64,000 nt of DNA from an uncultured Hyphomicrobiales bacterium. Its GTDB lineage: Bacteria > Pseudomonadota > Alphaproteobacteria > Rhizobiales > Beijerinckiaceae. Where the stretch lies: assembly GCA_903847605.1 (NCBI GenBank), contig CAINED010000013.1, positions 186,001-250,000 of the forward strand. Direction: 5' to 3'. Positions within the stretch are counted from its first letter, which is position 1; the number at the start of each line of letters is the position of its first letter. The notes beneath the pieces were generated by a model that was not told the origin of the DNA, did not search any database, and saw only the letters and a list, made by a program, of their open reading frames with translations. Positions 1-8,418 of the stretch are shown here, piece by piece. The translations under genes were made by a program, and so were the position numbers.

Positions 1-321
1 GATGACTTCGGCAGCCGAGACGCCTTCCTCGGAGTGAATGTCGGTGGGTATGCCGCGGCCGTTGTCGGTCACCGTGCAGGAGCCGTCGGCATTCAACGTG
101 ACAGTCACGAGGGTCGCGTGACCCCCCAGCGCCTCGTCGATCGCGTTGTCGACGACTTCGTAGACCATGTGATGCAGGCCGGAACCGTCATCGGTGTCGC
201 CGATATACATGCCCGGGCGTTTGCGCACGGCGTCGAGACCCCGCAGCACCTTGATCGATTCCGCGCCATAGGCATTCACCGGCGCGGCGTCATCGGCAGG
301 CGTGGGGGCGGGTTGGACCAT
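1..321 (-). CDS. gyrB: DNA gyrase subunit B, N-terminal part (runs off the window)
   Basis: This is the ATPase subunit of DNA gyrase, which introduces negative supercoils. Only the first 107 codons are present; the gene continues past position 1. Translating the minus strand from the ATG at 321 gives the start of the GHKL ATPase domain: '[18 protein letters not shown]', then '[11 protein letters not shown]' carrying the catalytic Glu and Mg-binding Asn, and 'DNGRGIP', the ATP-lid glycine motif. The order matches GyrB, with the usual short variable N-terminus of about 20 residues. ParE starts similarly, but the position just downstream of recF in the same direction strongly favours gyrB. The 225-base gap between the recF stop and this start has room for its own promoter; I see no convincing -35/-10 pair. 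Confidence 0.95.
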   Translation of the reverse strand, partial: MVQPAPTPADDAAPVNAYGAESIKVLRGLDAVRKRPGMYIGDTDDGSGLHHMVYEVVDNAIDEALGGHATLVTVTLNADGSCTVTDNGRGIPTDIHSEEGVSAAEVI

Positions 322-546
322 GGTCAAAAGCTGCTCCGGAAGAGGCTAAAAAAACAGGCTGTAGGCAGGCGCGATTCGTTGCCTGAGTTCATAGCGCACG
401 AAAGGCAGAATTGCACGAAAAACAAGCGCTTTTGCGGCATTTAAAATGTGGAATCGAGGTTGCCGGAAAGGCCCGTTTAGGGGCTTGCCAAAGGTTATCT
501 TCCGTCTCCTGCCAAAGCATGAGGAAAAGCCCGCCGTCAGCCGAGC

Positions 547-1713
547 TCAACCATGCTCGATCCGCCCCGGCGTGACGTGGAGGAAATCCGCTTCGGCAGG
601 CATTTCGGCGAAGGCGCTGCGATCCGCGCCGGTCATCCACACCTGCGACCCAAGCTCGGCCAGGCGCTCGTAGAGCGCTACGCGGCGACGCGGGTCGAAA
701 TGAGCTGAAACTTCGTCGAGCAACACAATGGGGACGATGCCGGTCATGGTCGCCACCAGGCGCGCATGCGCGAGTACGAGGCCAACGAGAAGAGCTTTCT
801 GCTCGCCGGTCGAGCAGCGCGAAGCTTCGAGATCCTTTGGGCCGTGGCTGATCGCGAGATCGCTGGCTTGCGGGCCGACGAGCGTGCGGCCCGCCGCGGC
901 GTCACGGGGACGCTGCTCCATGAGCAGGCGGCGATAGGCGTCCTCCGCGTCGAGGGCGGAATATTGCTCGATGAGGCGGTCGATCTCACCCACCAGAGAA
1001 ATCCGCGCCCACGGAAACGGCGAGGCCTCGTCGCTGGCAGCTTCCATGAGAGCCGCCAGCCGGGCGACGGTCTCTTGTCGCGCTGCCGCAACGGCGATGC
1101 CGAGTTCCGCAACCTCGCGCTCGGCGGCATCGAGCCAGAGACGGTCGCGAGAGCCGTTTTCCAGAAGCCTGTTGCGATTGCGCAGGGCGCGCTCCAGCGC
1201 ATTCACCCTCGCGCCATGCTCGGCGTCGATGGCCAGAACAAGCCGGTCGAGGAAACGGCGGCGATCGCCGGGCGCGCCCGAGAATAGCCCGTCCATTGCC
1301 GGCGTGAGCCAGACAATGCGTAAATGATCGGCGAAGGCCCGGACCGAGCCGACCGGCTCGCGATCGACGCGGCATCTGCGTACGAGTCCGCCCTCAGGCG
1401 AAGGCTCAAGCCCGGTCCCAAGCTGGACAGATTCGGTGAAGGCCGAGACCTCGGCCGAAACCGCAAAGCCGGGCGCGCGCTCGCGGATGCATTCCTGCAA
1501 TTCCGCCCGGCGCAGCCCGCGCCCGGGCGAGAGCAGGGAAATCGCCTCGAGAACATTGGTTTTCCCGGCGCCATTCTCTCCATGCAGGACCACCATGGCG
1601 GCGCCGGTGCGAAGATCGAGATGGCCGTAGGAACGGAACTGCGACAGCTGCAGCCGGCGGATGGCCGGACCGGTTGACGGGTCAGCAACGGGCGCAGGGG
1701 AAGCGGAAGGCAT
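547..1713 (-). CDS. recF: DNA replication and repair protein RecF
   Basis: RecF is an SMC-like ABC ATPase that, with RecO and RecR, loads RecA at single-strand gaps. The 388-residue product is normal for the family. The N-terminal 'FRSYGHLDL' precedes the Walker A 'GENGAGKTN' at about residues 46-54. Near the C-terminus come the signature-like 'STGEQKALLVGL' and the Walker B/D-loop 'VLLDEVSAHFD'. The ATG at 1713 follows an AAAGG-like site. Its usual partner dnaN, on the same strand, is separated from it by two plus-strand genes, so recF probably needs its own promoter in 1714-1899. gyrB follows 225 bases downstream in the same direction. Confidence 0.96.
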   Translation of the reverse strand: MPSASPAPVADPSTGPAIRRLQLSQFRSYGHLDLRTGAAMVVLHGENGAGKTNVLEAISLLSPGRGLRRAELQECIRERAPGFAVSAEVSAFTESVQLGTGLEPSPEGGLVRRCRVDREPVGSVRAFADHLRIVWLTPAMDGLFSGAPGDRRRFLDRLVLAIDAEHGARVNALERALRNRNRLLENGSRDRLWLDAAEREVAELGIAVAAARQETVARLAALMEAASDEASPFPWARISLVGEIDRLIEQYSALDAEDAYRRLLMEQRPRDAAAGRTLVGPQASDLAISHGPKDLEASRCSTGEQKALLVGLVLAHARLVATMTGIVPIVLLDEVSAHFDPRRRVALYERLAELGSQVWMTGADRSAFAEMPAEADFLHVTPGRIEHG

Positions 1714-1759
1714 TTGCGCCTTTTGCCACGAACCGGCGATTCACGGTGCAAAAAGAATC

Positions 1760-1797
1760 GTGGGCAATAGTGGGATTTATGTAATATCTCTGCCCAC
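1760..1797. promoter_or_regulatory. Inverted repeat between recF and the methyltransferase gene; possible operator
   Basis: Arms GTGGGCA (1760-1766) and TGCCCAC (1791-1797) are perfect inverted copies 24 bases apart, in an AT-rich stretch. TGGGAT also appears twice (around 1771 and 1806). A TTGACA hexamer at 1821-1826 could be a -35 element for the rightward gene, but the -10 match 17 bases on is weak. The site lies in the only control region shared by recF (leftward) and the HTH-methyltransferase gene (rightward), so autoregulation is conceivable but unproven. Confidence 0.35.
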
Positions 1798-1899
1798 AAT
1801 CTATATGGGATATATTCTCGTTGACAGAATTGGCGGACAGGCGGATTTTTCCAGCAAACGCAATCCAGCCGGATGGATGCCTCCAGGGAGGATCGGACC

Positions 1900-3366
1900 A
1901 TGAGCGCAGAAGTTCTTCTTTCGGAAATCAGCGATTTCTGTCGGGCAGTCGGCCTTGCCGAATCGACGTTCGGCCGTGCGGCTATCAACGACGGCAAACT
2001 CGTCAGCCGCCTGCGCAACGGCGGGCGCATCACCACAGACACGCTAGATCGGATCCGTCACTTCATGAGCAATTATCAGGGCAGGGGCCGCGCCCGCGCG
2101 GATGCAGCCGCGCCGCTTTCCCTCGCCATTCCCCAGGTCGGCGCAGCGCCTGCCGCAGCGGCCGCTCCGGTTGCGGCCACGAACCGCCCGGCGGCGCCGT
2201 CGTCAGCGCCGCCGGCCGGAGGCGCGAAGGCCCCGGACGACGATGGCCAGCGCAATTTCCGCTTCTACGACAACAGGCAGAAATACCTGATGTTCGTGAA
2301 CACCTGCAGCGAGAAATGGGAAGTCGCCAATCGCGTTTCGCTCGAGCTCGATCACGTGCATCCGCGCCCGCCCGCCTTGCGCGTTTTCGACGCGGGCGTC
2401 GGCGACGGCACAATCCTGTCGCGCGTGATGCGCACGATGCACGACAAGTTCGCGACCATGCCCTTCTACGTGGTCGGCAAGGAAATCAGTCTCGAGGACG
2501 TGCGCCTGACGCTGCAGAAAATGCCGGATCGCTTTTTCGAACATCCGGCGACCGTTCTCGTTCTCACCAATCTTCAATACGCCAATGCGCCGTGGCTGAC
2601 GGTGCGCGACCTGAAGGCCGCCTCCAGCCTCGTGTGGCACGAGGTGCGTCTGAAGGGAAATACATCTCACTCGTTCGAGGAGCAGATCACCGACCTCGAA
2701 CCTTTCCTCGCGGAAAACTGGAATGCGCGCACCGGCAAGACGGGCAATTCCGTTTACGATCGTCCGGCCGTGCTGGTAATCTATCGCGAGGATCACCGCT
2801 TCCTGCTCGATCCCATCATCCCGAAGCTCGGCGAGACGCCGGCAGACTACGATCTTGTCATCGCCTCGCAGCCCTATCGCGCGCGGGCGAGCGTGCAATT
2901 CAAGGCCAAGCGCGTGATCGCGCCGCTGGCGCGCGCGCTCGGTCCCGGCGGACGTCTCATCGGCATCCATTCTTACGGCAGCGACCCCGGCATGGAGCTC
3001 GTGCGCAAGATCTGGCCTGACGACAATCCTTTCGTCACCAACAACCGTCACGACATTCTCAAGGCCGTGAAGACAGAGATGGGTAACTCGGCTCGCAATT
3101 ACAGCTTCAATGCGAATTCCGACACCAAGTCGCTGTTCAAATACAAGATGCATACGTTGCCGACCGAAGTCGAAGGCTCGATCGGCACGTCCACCCTGTT
3201 CGCAGCCTGGAACGATGCCGTCTATGTGGCGCAGGTGGAAGACGACCGCCTCGGCCCCGTCGTATCGAACAACCGCTATCTCGAGGCGACGCAGGAAGTG
3301 TTGCACGCCAATGGCGGTCTCTGGTTCGTGAACGAATCCTTCGTGATCTCCCGGCGGCGCGAATAG
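1900..3366 (+). CDS. HTH-like/SAM-dependent methyltransferase fusion protein, substrate unknown
   Basis: A 488-residue protein. I place the start at ATG 1900 because AGGGAGG lies 9 bases upstream; an in-frame ATG at 1873 lacks such a site. Residues 1-60 resemble a small Cro/XRE-like DNA-binding unit common in alphaproteobacteria ('TFGRAAINDGKLVSRLRNG'). Residues about 65-115 are an Ala/Pro-rich linker. From about 160 a class I methyltransferase fold begins with the SAM-binding motif 'VFDAGVGDG' (residues 162-170). Later segments such as 'YDLVIASQPYRA' and 'LGPGGRLIGIHSYG' match motifs IV-VI of Rossmann methyltransferases. The MetF-like gene starts 11 bases after the stop, so the two are probably one transcript. 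The fold is clear; the substrate and the DNA-binding role are inference. Confidence 0.7.
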   Translation: MSAEVLLSEISDFCRAVGLAESTFGRAAINDGKLVSRLRNGGRITTDTLDRIRHFMSNYQGRGRARADAAAPLSLAIPQVGAAPAAAAAPVAATNRPAAPSSAPPAGGAKAPDDDGQRNFRFYDNRQKYLMFVNTCSEKWEVANRVSLELDHVHPRPPALRVFDAGVGDGTILSRVMRTMHDKFATMPFYVVGKEISLEDVRLTLQKMPDRFFEHPATVLVLTNLQYANAPWLTVRDLKAASSLVWHEVRLKGNTSHSFEEQITDLEPFLAENWNARTGKTGNSVYDRPAVLVIYREDHRFLLDPIIPKLGETPADYDLVIASQPYRARASVQFKAKRVIAPLARALGPGGRLIGIHSYGSDPGMELVRKIWPDDNPFVTNNRHDILKAVKTEMGNSARNYSFNANSDTKSLFKYKMHTLPTEVEGSIGTSTLFAAWNDAVYVAQVEDDRLGPVVSNNRYLEATQEVLHANGGLWFVNESFVISRRRE

Positions 3367-3377
3367 GAGCAGAGCAG

Positions 3378-4301
3378 ATGGCTTCCGTGCAAGGCGCAGC
3401 GCCGCAGACTTTCGATGCCACCGTCGAGGACATCAAGTCGTTCATGGCCGGCTGCACATACGAGGCGACGCGGCCGAAAGCTGACGACATTACTGCGCTG
3501 AGAGAGACCGTGGCTCAGGGCTCTTCAGTCTATGTCACCATGCTGCCGAACCGGCCACATGACGAACTGGTTGCGTCATCGGTGGCACTGCGCAATGCGG
3601 GCTTGCGGCCTGTACCGCATATATCGGCACGCCATTTCCGCAGTTTCGAGGAAATCGGCAACCTCCTTTCGCAGATGGTGGCACAAGCCGCCGTCGAAGA
3701 CATCCTGCTGATCGGCGGCGATATCGCAAAACCCGTCGGCAACGTGCCGGATGTGCTTTCCGTCATCGAAAGCGGCGTGGTCCAGCAGGCGGGCGTCAAG
3801 TCCGTCGGCGTCGGCGGTTTTCCCGACGGGCATCCTGCTGTTTCAGACGAAGAACTTGAAGCGAGCCTCGTCACCAAGCTCGCAGCGCTGCAGAACGGCG
3901 GCCTAGACGGCTATATCGTCACGCAGTTCTGCTTTCACGCGCATACGATCATTCGCTGGCTCGACTGGCTGAGGGCGCGCGGTATCGGTTCGCCCGTCAA
4001 GATCGGTCTGGCTGGCCCGACAAGCCTGATGACCTGGCTGAACTATGCGCGCAAGTGCGGGGTGAAGGCTTCAGCAGAAGCCCTGGCGTCTCGCAGCGGT
4101 CTGGTCCGTCATGCATTCAAATCGGTCGCGCCGGACCCCATTATCCGTACGCTCGCGGGCGCTGCTGCGGCCGGCCATATCGACAACGTGACGCCCCATC
4201 TCTTTGCATTCGGTGGCATCGGCGCGACAGCGAAATGGGCGCAGCCTGCCATCGCCGGACGGATCAGGCTGAATGCGGATCGCGGTTTTGATGCGATCTG
4301 A
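3378..4301 (+). CDS. Methylenetetrahydrofolate reductase-like protein (MetF family)
   Basis: MetF-family enzymes interconvert 5,10-methylene- and 5-methyltetrahydrofolate using FAD. The 307-residue length is close to bacterial MetF (about 296). Family landmarks appear in order: an N-terminal Glu in 'YEATRPK' at about residue 29, 'LLIGGD' (equivalent to the FAD-contacting Asp loop), 'GGFPDGHP' (the YPExHP region) and 'VTQFCF' with the folate-contacting Gln. Sequence is otherwise divergent from housekeeping MetF, so I leave the symbol empty. It follows the methyltransferase by 11 bases with a GGAG-type site. Such paralogues are often found in methyl-transfer or demethylation pathways, so the pair may move methyl groups between a substrate, SAM and folate; that is inference. 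Confidence 0.78.
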   Translation: MASVQGAAPQTFDATVEDIKSFMAGCTYEATRPKADDITALRETVAQGSSVYVTMLPNRPHDELVASSVALRNAGLRPVPHISARHFRSFEEIGNLLSQMVAQAAVEDILLIGGDIAKPVGNVPDVLSVIESGVVQQAGVKSVGVGGFPDGHPAVSDEELEASLVTKLAALQNGGLDGYIVTQFCFHAHTIIRWLDWLRARGIGSPVKIGLAGPTSLMTWLNYARKCGVKASAEALASRSGLVRHAFKSVAPDPIIRTLAGAAAAGHIDNVTPHLFAFGGIGATAKWAQPAIAGRIRLNADRGFDAI

Positions 4302-4331
4302 CGATTTGCAAAGACTTGATGCGCCGCCGAC

Positions 4332-5450
4332 TCAAACGCGCATCGGCATCAGCACATAAAGCGCGGCGGCGCCGTCGCGATCCTGAACCAGCGTCGGCGA
4401 GCCCGCATCGGCCAGCTTGAAGAGCGCTGTATCGCTATCGAGCTGTTGCGCGATGTCGAGCAGATAGCGCGCGTTGAAACCGACATCGATCGGCGCGGAA
4501 TCGTAATCGACTTCGATTTCTTCCGTCGCCGACCCGGAATCAGGGTTCGTCACGGTCAGCGTCATCTTGTTGTCGGCCAGCGACAGTTTCACCGCCCGCC
4601 CACGCTCTGACGAAATCGTCGAAACGCGGTCCACCGCCGCGATGAACTGGTCGCGCTCCACGACGAGGCGCTTGTCGTTACCACTGGGAATCACGCGCGC
4701 ATAATCGGGGAAAGTGCCGTCGATGAGCTTCGATGTCAGCACGACATCGCCGATGGTGAAGCGCGCCTTGGTCGTCGAGAGTTCGACAGTGACCTCCGCC
4801 GAGACGCCCTCGATCAGCTTCTGCAATTCGGCGACCGCCTTGCGCGGCACGATCACGCCCGGCATCCCGGCGGCCCCGGCAGGGGCGGGAATTTCGACAC
4901 GGGCGAGACGATGGCCGTCCGTCGCCACCGCGCGCAGCATGGTGTGTCCGGCGACATCGAGCGTGTGCACGTAGATGCCGTTGAGATAGTAGCGCGTCTC
5001 TTCCGTGGAGATCGCGAACTGCGTCTTGTCGATCAGCTTTTTCAGATCCGTCGCGGCGAGAGAAAACTTGTGCGTGAGATCGCCGGCGTTGAGATCGGGA
5101 AAATCACTTTCCGGGAGGGATTGCAGATTGAAGCGTGAGCGGCCCGAGCGCAGCAGAAGCTGCCCGCTGTCACCCGTCGTTTCGAGCGAGACCTGCGCGC
5201 CGTCGGGCAGCTTGCGGACGATGTCGTAAAGTGTATGCGCCGGCAGCGTCGTCGCGCCAGCCTGGCCCACATCGGACGCCACGGAGTCGGTCACTTCGAG
5301 ATCGAGGTCGGTCGCCTTCAGAATCAGCGAGCGCGCCTCGGTCTTGAGGAACACGTTGGACAGAATCGGGATGGTGTTCCGGCGTTCGACGACGCGATGC
5401 ACATGGCCCAGTGTCTTCAACAGTGCCGCTCGTTCGAGGGTGACTTTCAT
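4332..5450 (-). CDS. dnaN: DNA polymerase III beta subunit (sliding clamp)
   Basis: The beta clamp encircles DNA and tethers polymerase III. I start it at ATG 5450 ('MKVTLERAALLKTLGHVHRVVERRN'), giving 372 residues, the standard length; the open frame extends 25 codons further upstream but those codons do not look like the family. Three repeated clamp domains are visible, with 'RNTIPILSNV' near the start, 'YLNGIYVH' and 'ATDGHRLA' in the middle and a C-terminal 'YVLMPMRV' typical of the peptide-binding pocket end. dnaA is not next to it: the upstream gene is a divergent PBP, and the downstream neighbours before recF are two opposite-strand genes. It ends 30 bases from the convergent MetF-like gene with no obvious terminator. 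Confidence 0.97.
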   Translation of the reverse strand: MKVTLERAALLKTLGHVHRVVERRNTIPILSNVFLKTEARSLILKATDLDLEVTDSVASDVGQAGATTLPAHTLYDIVRKLPDGAQVSLETTGDSGQLLLRSGRSRFNLQSLPESDFPDLNAGDLTHKFSLAATDLKKLIDKTQFAISTEETRYYLNGIYVHTLDVAGHTMLRAVATDGHRLARVEIPAPAGAAGMPGVIVPRKAVAELQKLIEGVSAEVTVELSTTKARFTIGDVVLTSKLIDGTFPDYARVIPSGNDKRLVVERDQFIAAVDRVSTISSERGRAVKLSLADNKMTLTVTNPDSGSATEEIEVDYDSAPIDVGFNARYLLDIAQQLDSDTALFKLADAGSPTLVQDRDGAAALYVLMPMRV

Positions 5451-5622
5451 GTCCGGTCCGATCCAACGCCAATCCAGGGAAATTCTTCCGGCCCTGATAG
5501 GGCCGGGGGTTGCGGACCATATCATAGCGCGAGGCGGCGAATGTCCAATCGTCCCCGCCTTTTCCCCAGAATTTGGCCGGAAATCATGCCGGTTTCGGCA
5601 GCATCGCCGTCACGGAGCAACC

Positions 5623-5637
5623 TTAATTGGCCCTTAA
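5623..5637. promoter_or_regulatory. CtrA-type binding site (TTAA-N7-TTAA)
   Basis: TTAA at 5623-5626 and TTAA at 5634-5637 are separated by exactly 7 bases (TTGGCCC), the full consensus for the alphaproteobacterial cell-cycle regulator CtrA. It lies 88 bases upstream of the PBP1A-type gene and 173 bases upstream of dnaN, in their divergent promoter region. I found no other perfect TTAA-N7-TTAA in the intergenic regions I checked. Confidence 0.6.
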
Positions 5638-5724
5638 TCCCAGCCCGCTAGTTTGAGCCATTGCGGCATCCGCGCGCGCAAGCGGCGGGCGTCCACGTGT
5701 GCCTCGTAAGCGTGAACGGAAACC

Positions 5725-8076
5725 ATGAGCCGGCGGTTCGAGCGTAAGGAGCCCCACTTCGGCACGAAAGAGGATCGTTCGGACCTCCATGTCGGGCCGG
5801 ACGATGGACTTGTGCCGCATGGGCGCCGCAAAGGCGGAAAATCGGAATCGGCTGCGAAGTCCCGAGAACGGAAATCGCTGTTCGGCAGGCTGTTTTCGCG
5901 CAAGCCGAAGGAGTCTTCGAAGAAGGCCGAGAAGCCGGCCAAGGATGAAGGCAAGAGCAGCGCGCGCCGGAAGAAGCCGCGCCGCCGCCGTTCCATCACG
6001 GGCATGTTGGTCTACTGGTCCTTCGTGCTGGCGATCTGGGGCCTCGTGGCCGGCGCGGGCCTCGTCGCCTATCACGCTTCGAAACTTCCCCCGATCGACC
6101 AGCTCGCCGTGCCAAAGCGCCCGCCGAACATCGCGATCATGGCGGAGAATGGCACGCTTCTCGCCAATCGCGGCGACACCGGCGGAGCGGCCATCCATCT
6201 GCGCGAATTGCCGTCCTATGCGCCCAAGGCTTTCATCGCCATCGAGGACCGGCGCTTTTACTCCCATTGGGGTCTCGACCTCATGGGCATTGGACGCGCC
6301 ATCGTCCGCAACGTGACCAAGAGCGGCGGCGCAATGGAGGGCGGCTCCAGCATCACGCAGCAGCTCGCGAAGAATCTGTTCCTGACGCAGGAACGCACGA
6401 TGTCGCGCAAGATCCAGGAGGCGATCCTCTCGGTCTGGCTGGAACGCAAATATTCCAAGGACCAGATTCTCGAACTCTATCTCAATCGCGTCTATTTCGG
6501 CTCGGGCGCCTACGGCATCGAAGCCGCGGCGCAGCGCTATTTCGGCAAGAGCGCAAGGCAACTCACGCTTCCTGAGTCCGCAATTCTCGCCGGCCTGATG
6601 AAAGCCCCCACACGGCTCGCGCCGAACAGAAATCCGGATGGCGCCTCCGCCCGCGCAGCGCAGGTCGTCACGGCCATGGCGCGCGAAGGGCACATCACCG
6701 AGGCGATGGCGAAACTCGCGCTGGCGCGCCCTGCAACGGCGAAGAAAGAGCAGGGTAGCGGCTCGATCAATTACGTCGCCGATTACGTGATGGATATTCT
6801 CGACGACACGGTTGGCGCATTCGACACCGATATTATCGTGACGACGACGATTGATCCGACACTGCAGACAGCGGGCGAAAAAGCTTTGGCCGAAATCCTG
6901 TCGCGCAGCGGCGACAAGCTGAATGTCGAGCAGGGCGCACTTGTCGCAATGACTCCGGGCGGCGAGATCAAGGCGCTCGTCGGCGGGCGCGACTATTCCG
7001 AAAGCCAGTTCAATCGCGCGACCGCCGCGAAACGGCAACCGGGCTCGGCCTTCAAGCCTTTCGTCTATCTCGCCGCCATCGAGCGCGGGTACCGGCCCGA
7101 CTCGCGCGTGCTCGACGGGCCGATCAACGTGAAGGGCTGGCGTCCGGAAAATTCATCGCGCGAATATTTCGGCGAGGTGACGCTCACGCGCGCGCTCTCA
7201 CTTTCTCTCAACACAGTATCCGTGCGTCTCGGACTTGCGACCGGCCCGGGCGCTGTCGTGGCGACCGCGCATAAACTTGGCGTCACATCGCCCTTGCAAT
7301 CGAACGCATCGATTGCCCTCGGCACATCGGAAGTCACGCCTCTCGAACTCGTCGGGGCCTACGCGCCTTTCGCCAACGGCGGCATACGCATCCAGCCGCA
7401 CATCATCACGCAAATCAAGAAGACGAGCGGACAGGTGATCTACCGTCGCAAGGGCACGAGTTTCGGCCGCGTGATCGAGCCGCAATATGTGGCGATGATG
7501 AATGCGATGATGCAGGAGACATTGCTCACGGGTACAGCGCGCAAGGCCGAACTGCCGGGGTGGCAGGCGGCCGGCAAAACAGGAACCAGCCAGGAATATC
7601 GCGACGGCTGGTTCGTCGGTTACACCAGCCACATGGTTGCGGGCGTGTGGCTCGGCAACGACGATTCATCCGCGACGAAGCGCGTTTCAGGTGGAAATCT
7701 CCCGGTGGAAATCTGGAGCCGCTTCATGAAGGACGCACACAAGGGACTGCCGCCGCAGTACCTGCCGGGTGGCACATGGAGCGATCCGGGACGAACTGCG
7801 CCACCACCGGTTCCGCCCGCAGACATACCGCCAGCGCCGATGGCAAGCGCTCCGGCAGCAGCGAAGCCTCAAACGCAAGCGGCGCGCCCCGCTGGCGCGC
7901 CACTCAGTATAAATTCATCCGGTAAAGCGTTCGAACAAGCCCCGCGCCGCGAGACAGCGGCCGCGCCGCGCGGAATCAACGACCTCATTCCGCCTGCGCC
8001 AATCGGCACAAGCACAAGACCTGCGCCGATTCCGCAGCAGGATCGGAACCTGCTGCAGCGCATGTTCGGCGGCTAG
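5725..8076 (+). CDS. Bifunctional penicillin-binding protein 1A-type peptidoglycan synthase
   Basis: A class A PBP that polymerises glycan strands and cross-links peptides in the periplasm. The 783-residue protein has a long basic cytoplasmic tail (about 90 residues, Lys/Arg-rich), one transmembrane segment at about 92-116, a GT51 transglycosylase domain ('IEDRRFYSHWG' at about 172-183, 'GGSSITQQLAKN' at about 206) and a transpeptidase domain with SxxK at Ser441-Lys444, SxN at Ser494-Asn496 and KTG at 618-620. All catalytic motifs are intact. The C-terminal ~100 residues are Pro/Ala-rich and low complexity. A CtrA-type box in the promoter suggests cell-cycle control. The last codons overlap the convergent DUF1150 gene by 4 bases. 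Whether it is the PBP1a or a secondary PBP1 cannot be told from the window. Confidence 0.93.
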   Translation: MSRRFERKEPHFGTKEDRSDLHVGPDDGLVPHGRRKGGKSESAAKSRERKSLFGRLFSRKPKESSKKAEKPAKDEGKSSARRKKPRRRRSITGMLVYWSFVLAIWGLVAGAGLVAYHASKLPPIDQLAVPKRPPNIAIMAENGTLLANRGDTGGAAIHLRELPSYAPKAFIAIEDRRFYSHWGLDLMGIGRAIVRNVTKSGGAMEGGSSITQQLAKNLFLTQERTMSRKIQEAILSVWLERKYSKDQILELYLNRVYFGSGAYGIEAAAQRYFGKSARQLTLPESAILAGLMKAPTRLAPNRNPDGASARAAQVVTAMAREGHITEAMAKLALARPATAKKEQGSGSINYVADYVMDILDDTVGAFDTDIIVTTTIDPTLQTAGEKALAEILSRSGDKLNVEQGALVAMTPGGEIKALVGGRDYSESQFNRATAAKRQPGSAFKPFVYLAAIERGYRPDSRVLDGPINVKGWRPENSSREYFGEVTLTRALSLSLNTVSVRLGLATGPGAVVATAHKLGVTSPLQSNASIALGTSEVTPLELVGAYAPFANGGIRIQPHIITQIKKTSGQVIYRRKGTSFGRVIEPQYVAMMNAMMQETLLTGTARKAELPGWQAAGKTGTSQEYRDGWFVGYTSHMVAGVWLGNDDSSATKRVSGGNLPVEIWSRFMKDAHKGLPPQYLPGGTWSDPGRTAPPPVPPADIPPAPMASAPAAAKPQTQAARPAGAPLSINSSGKAFEQAPRRETAAAPRGINDLIPPAPIGTSTRPAPIPQQDRNLLQRMFGG

Positions 8077-8339
8077 TGCAGGCTGACCGGCTGCAGGTCG
8101 TGCTGCCACGCATTGGCGAGCGCAGCGTCCTTCGAATCCGTCAGGAGAATGGGCGAGCCGTCTGCGCCAAGCAAGGCGTAGAGCGTGATATTCGCCTCGA
8201 TAGCGCCAACCTGCGGAAACAGGCGTTGCACTTCAGAGCCTTTCATCGCCTTGACGTAAGCGACAGTCCCACCGCCAAGATGCGCGAACTGCTCCGGAGT
8301 CATCACGGGGCTGGATGTCTTGTTTGCAGCGTTCATCAT
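8073..8339 (-). CDS. DUF1150 family protein
   Basis: An 88-residue cytoplasmic protein. The 'TPEQFAHLGGGTVAYVKAM' segment followed by 'LYALLGADGSPILLTDS' is the DUF1150 pattern found across alphaproteobacteria, usually directly downstream of an Hsp20 gene as here. No catalytic motif is visible and the function is unknown; the constant pairing suggests a role linked to heat-shock or proteostasis, which is inference. It is transcribed with the Hsp20 gene 79 bases upstream and overlaps the end of the PBP gene by 4 bases in convergent orientation. Met codons at positions 1 and 2 leave a one-residue ambiguity in the start. Confidence 0.85.
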   Translation of the reverse strand: MMNAANKTSSPVMTPEQFAHLGGGTVAYVKAMKGSEVQRLFPQVGAIEANITLYALLGADGSPILLTDSKDAALANAWQHDLQPVSLH

Positions 8340-8418
8340 CTAACTACTCCTTCGCGTCCCTTCAGCTCGACCGGCTCAGTCGATCTTGCCTGCAGTGGCA
8401 CGCTGTTGCTGGCCGACT

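Noticed and set aside
3367-3377. SAM or B12 riboswitch ahead of the MetF-like gene
   Set aside because: Only 11 bases separate it from the methyltransferase gene, and the 186-base region before that gene has no recognisable riboswitch core.
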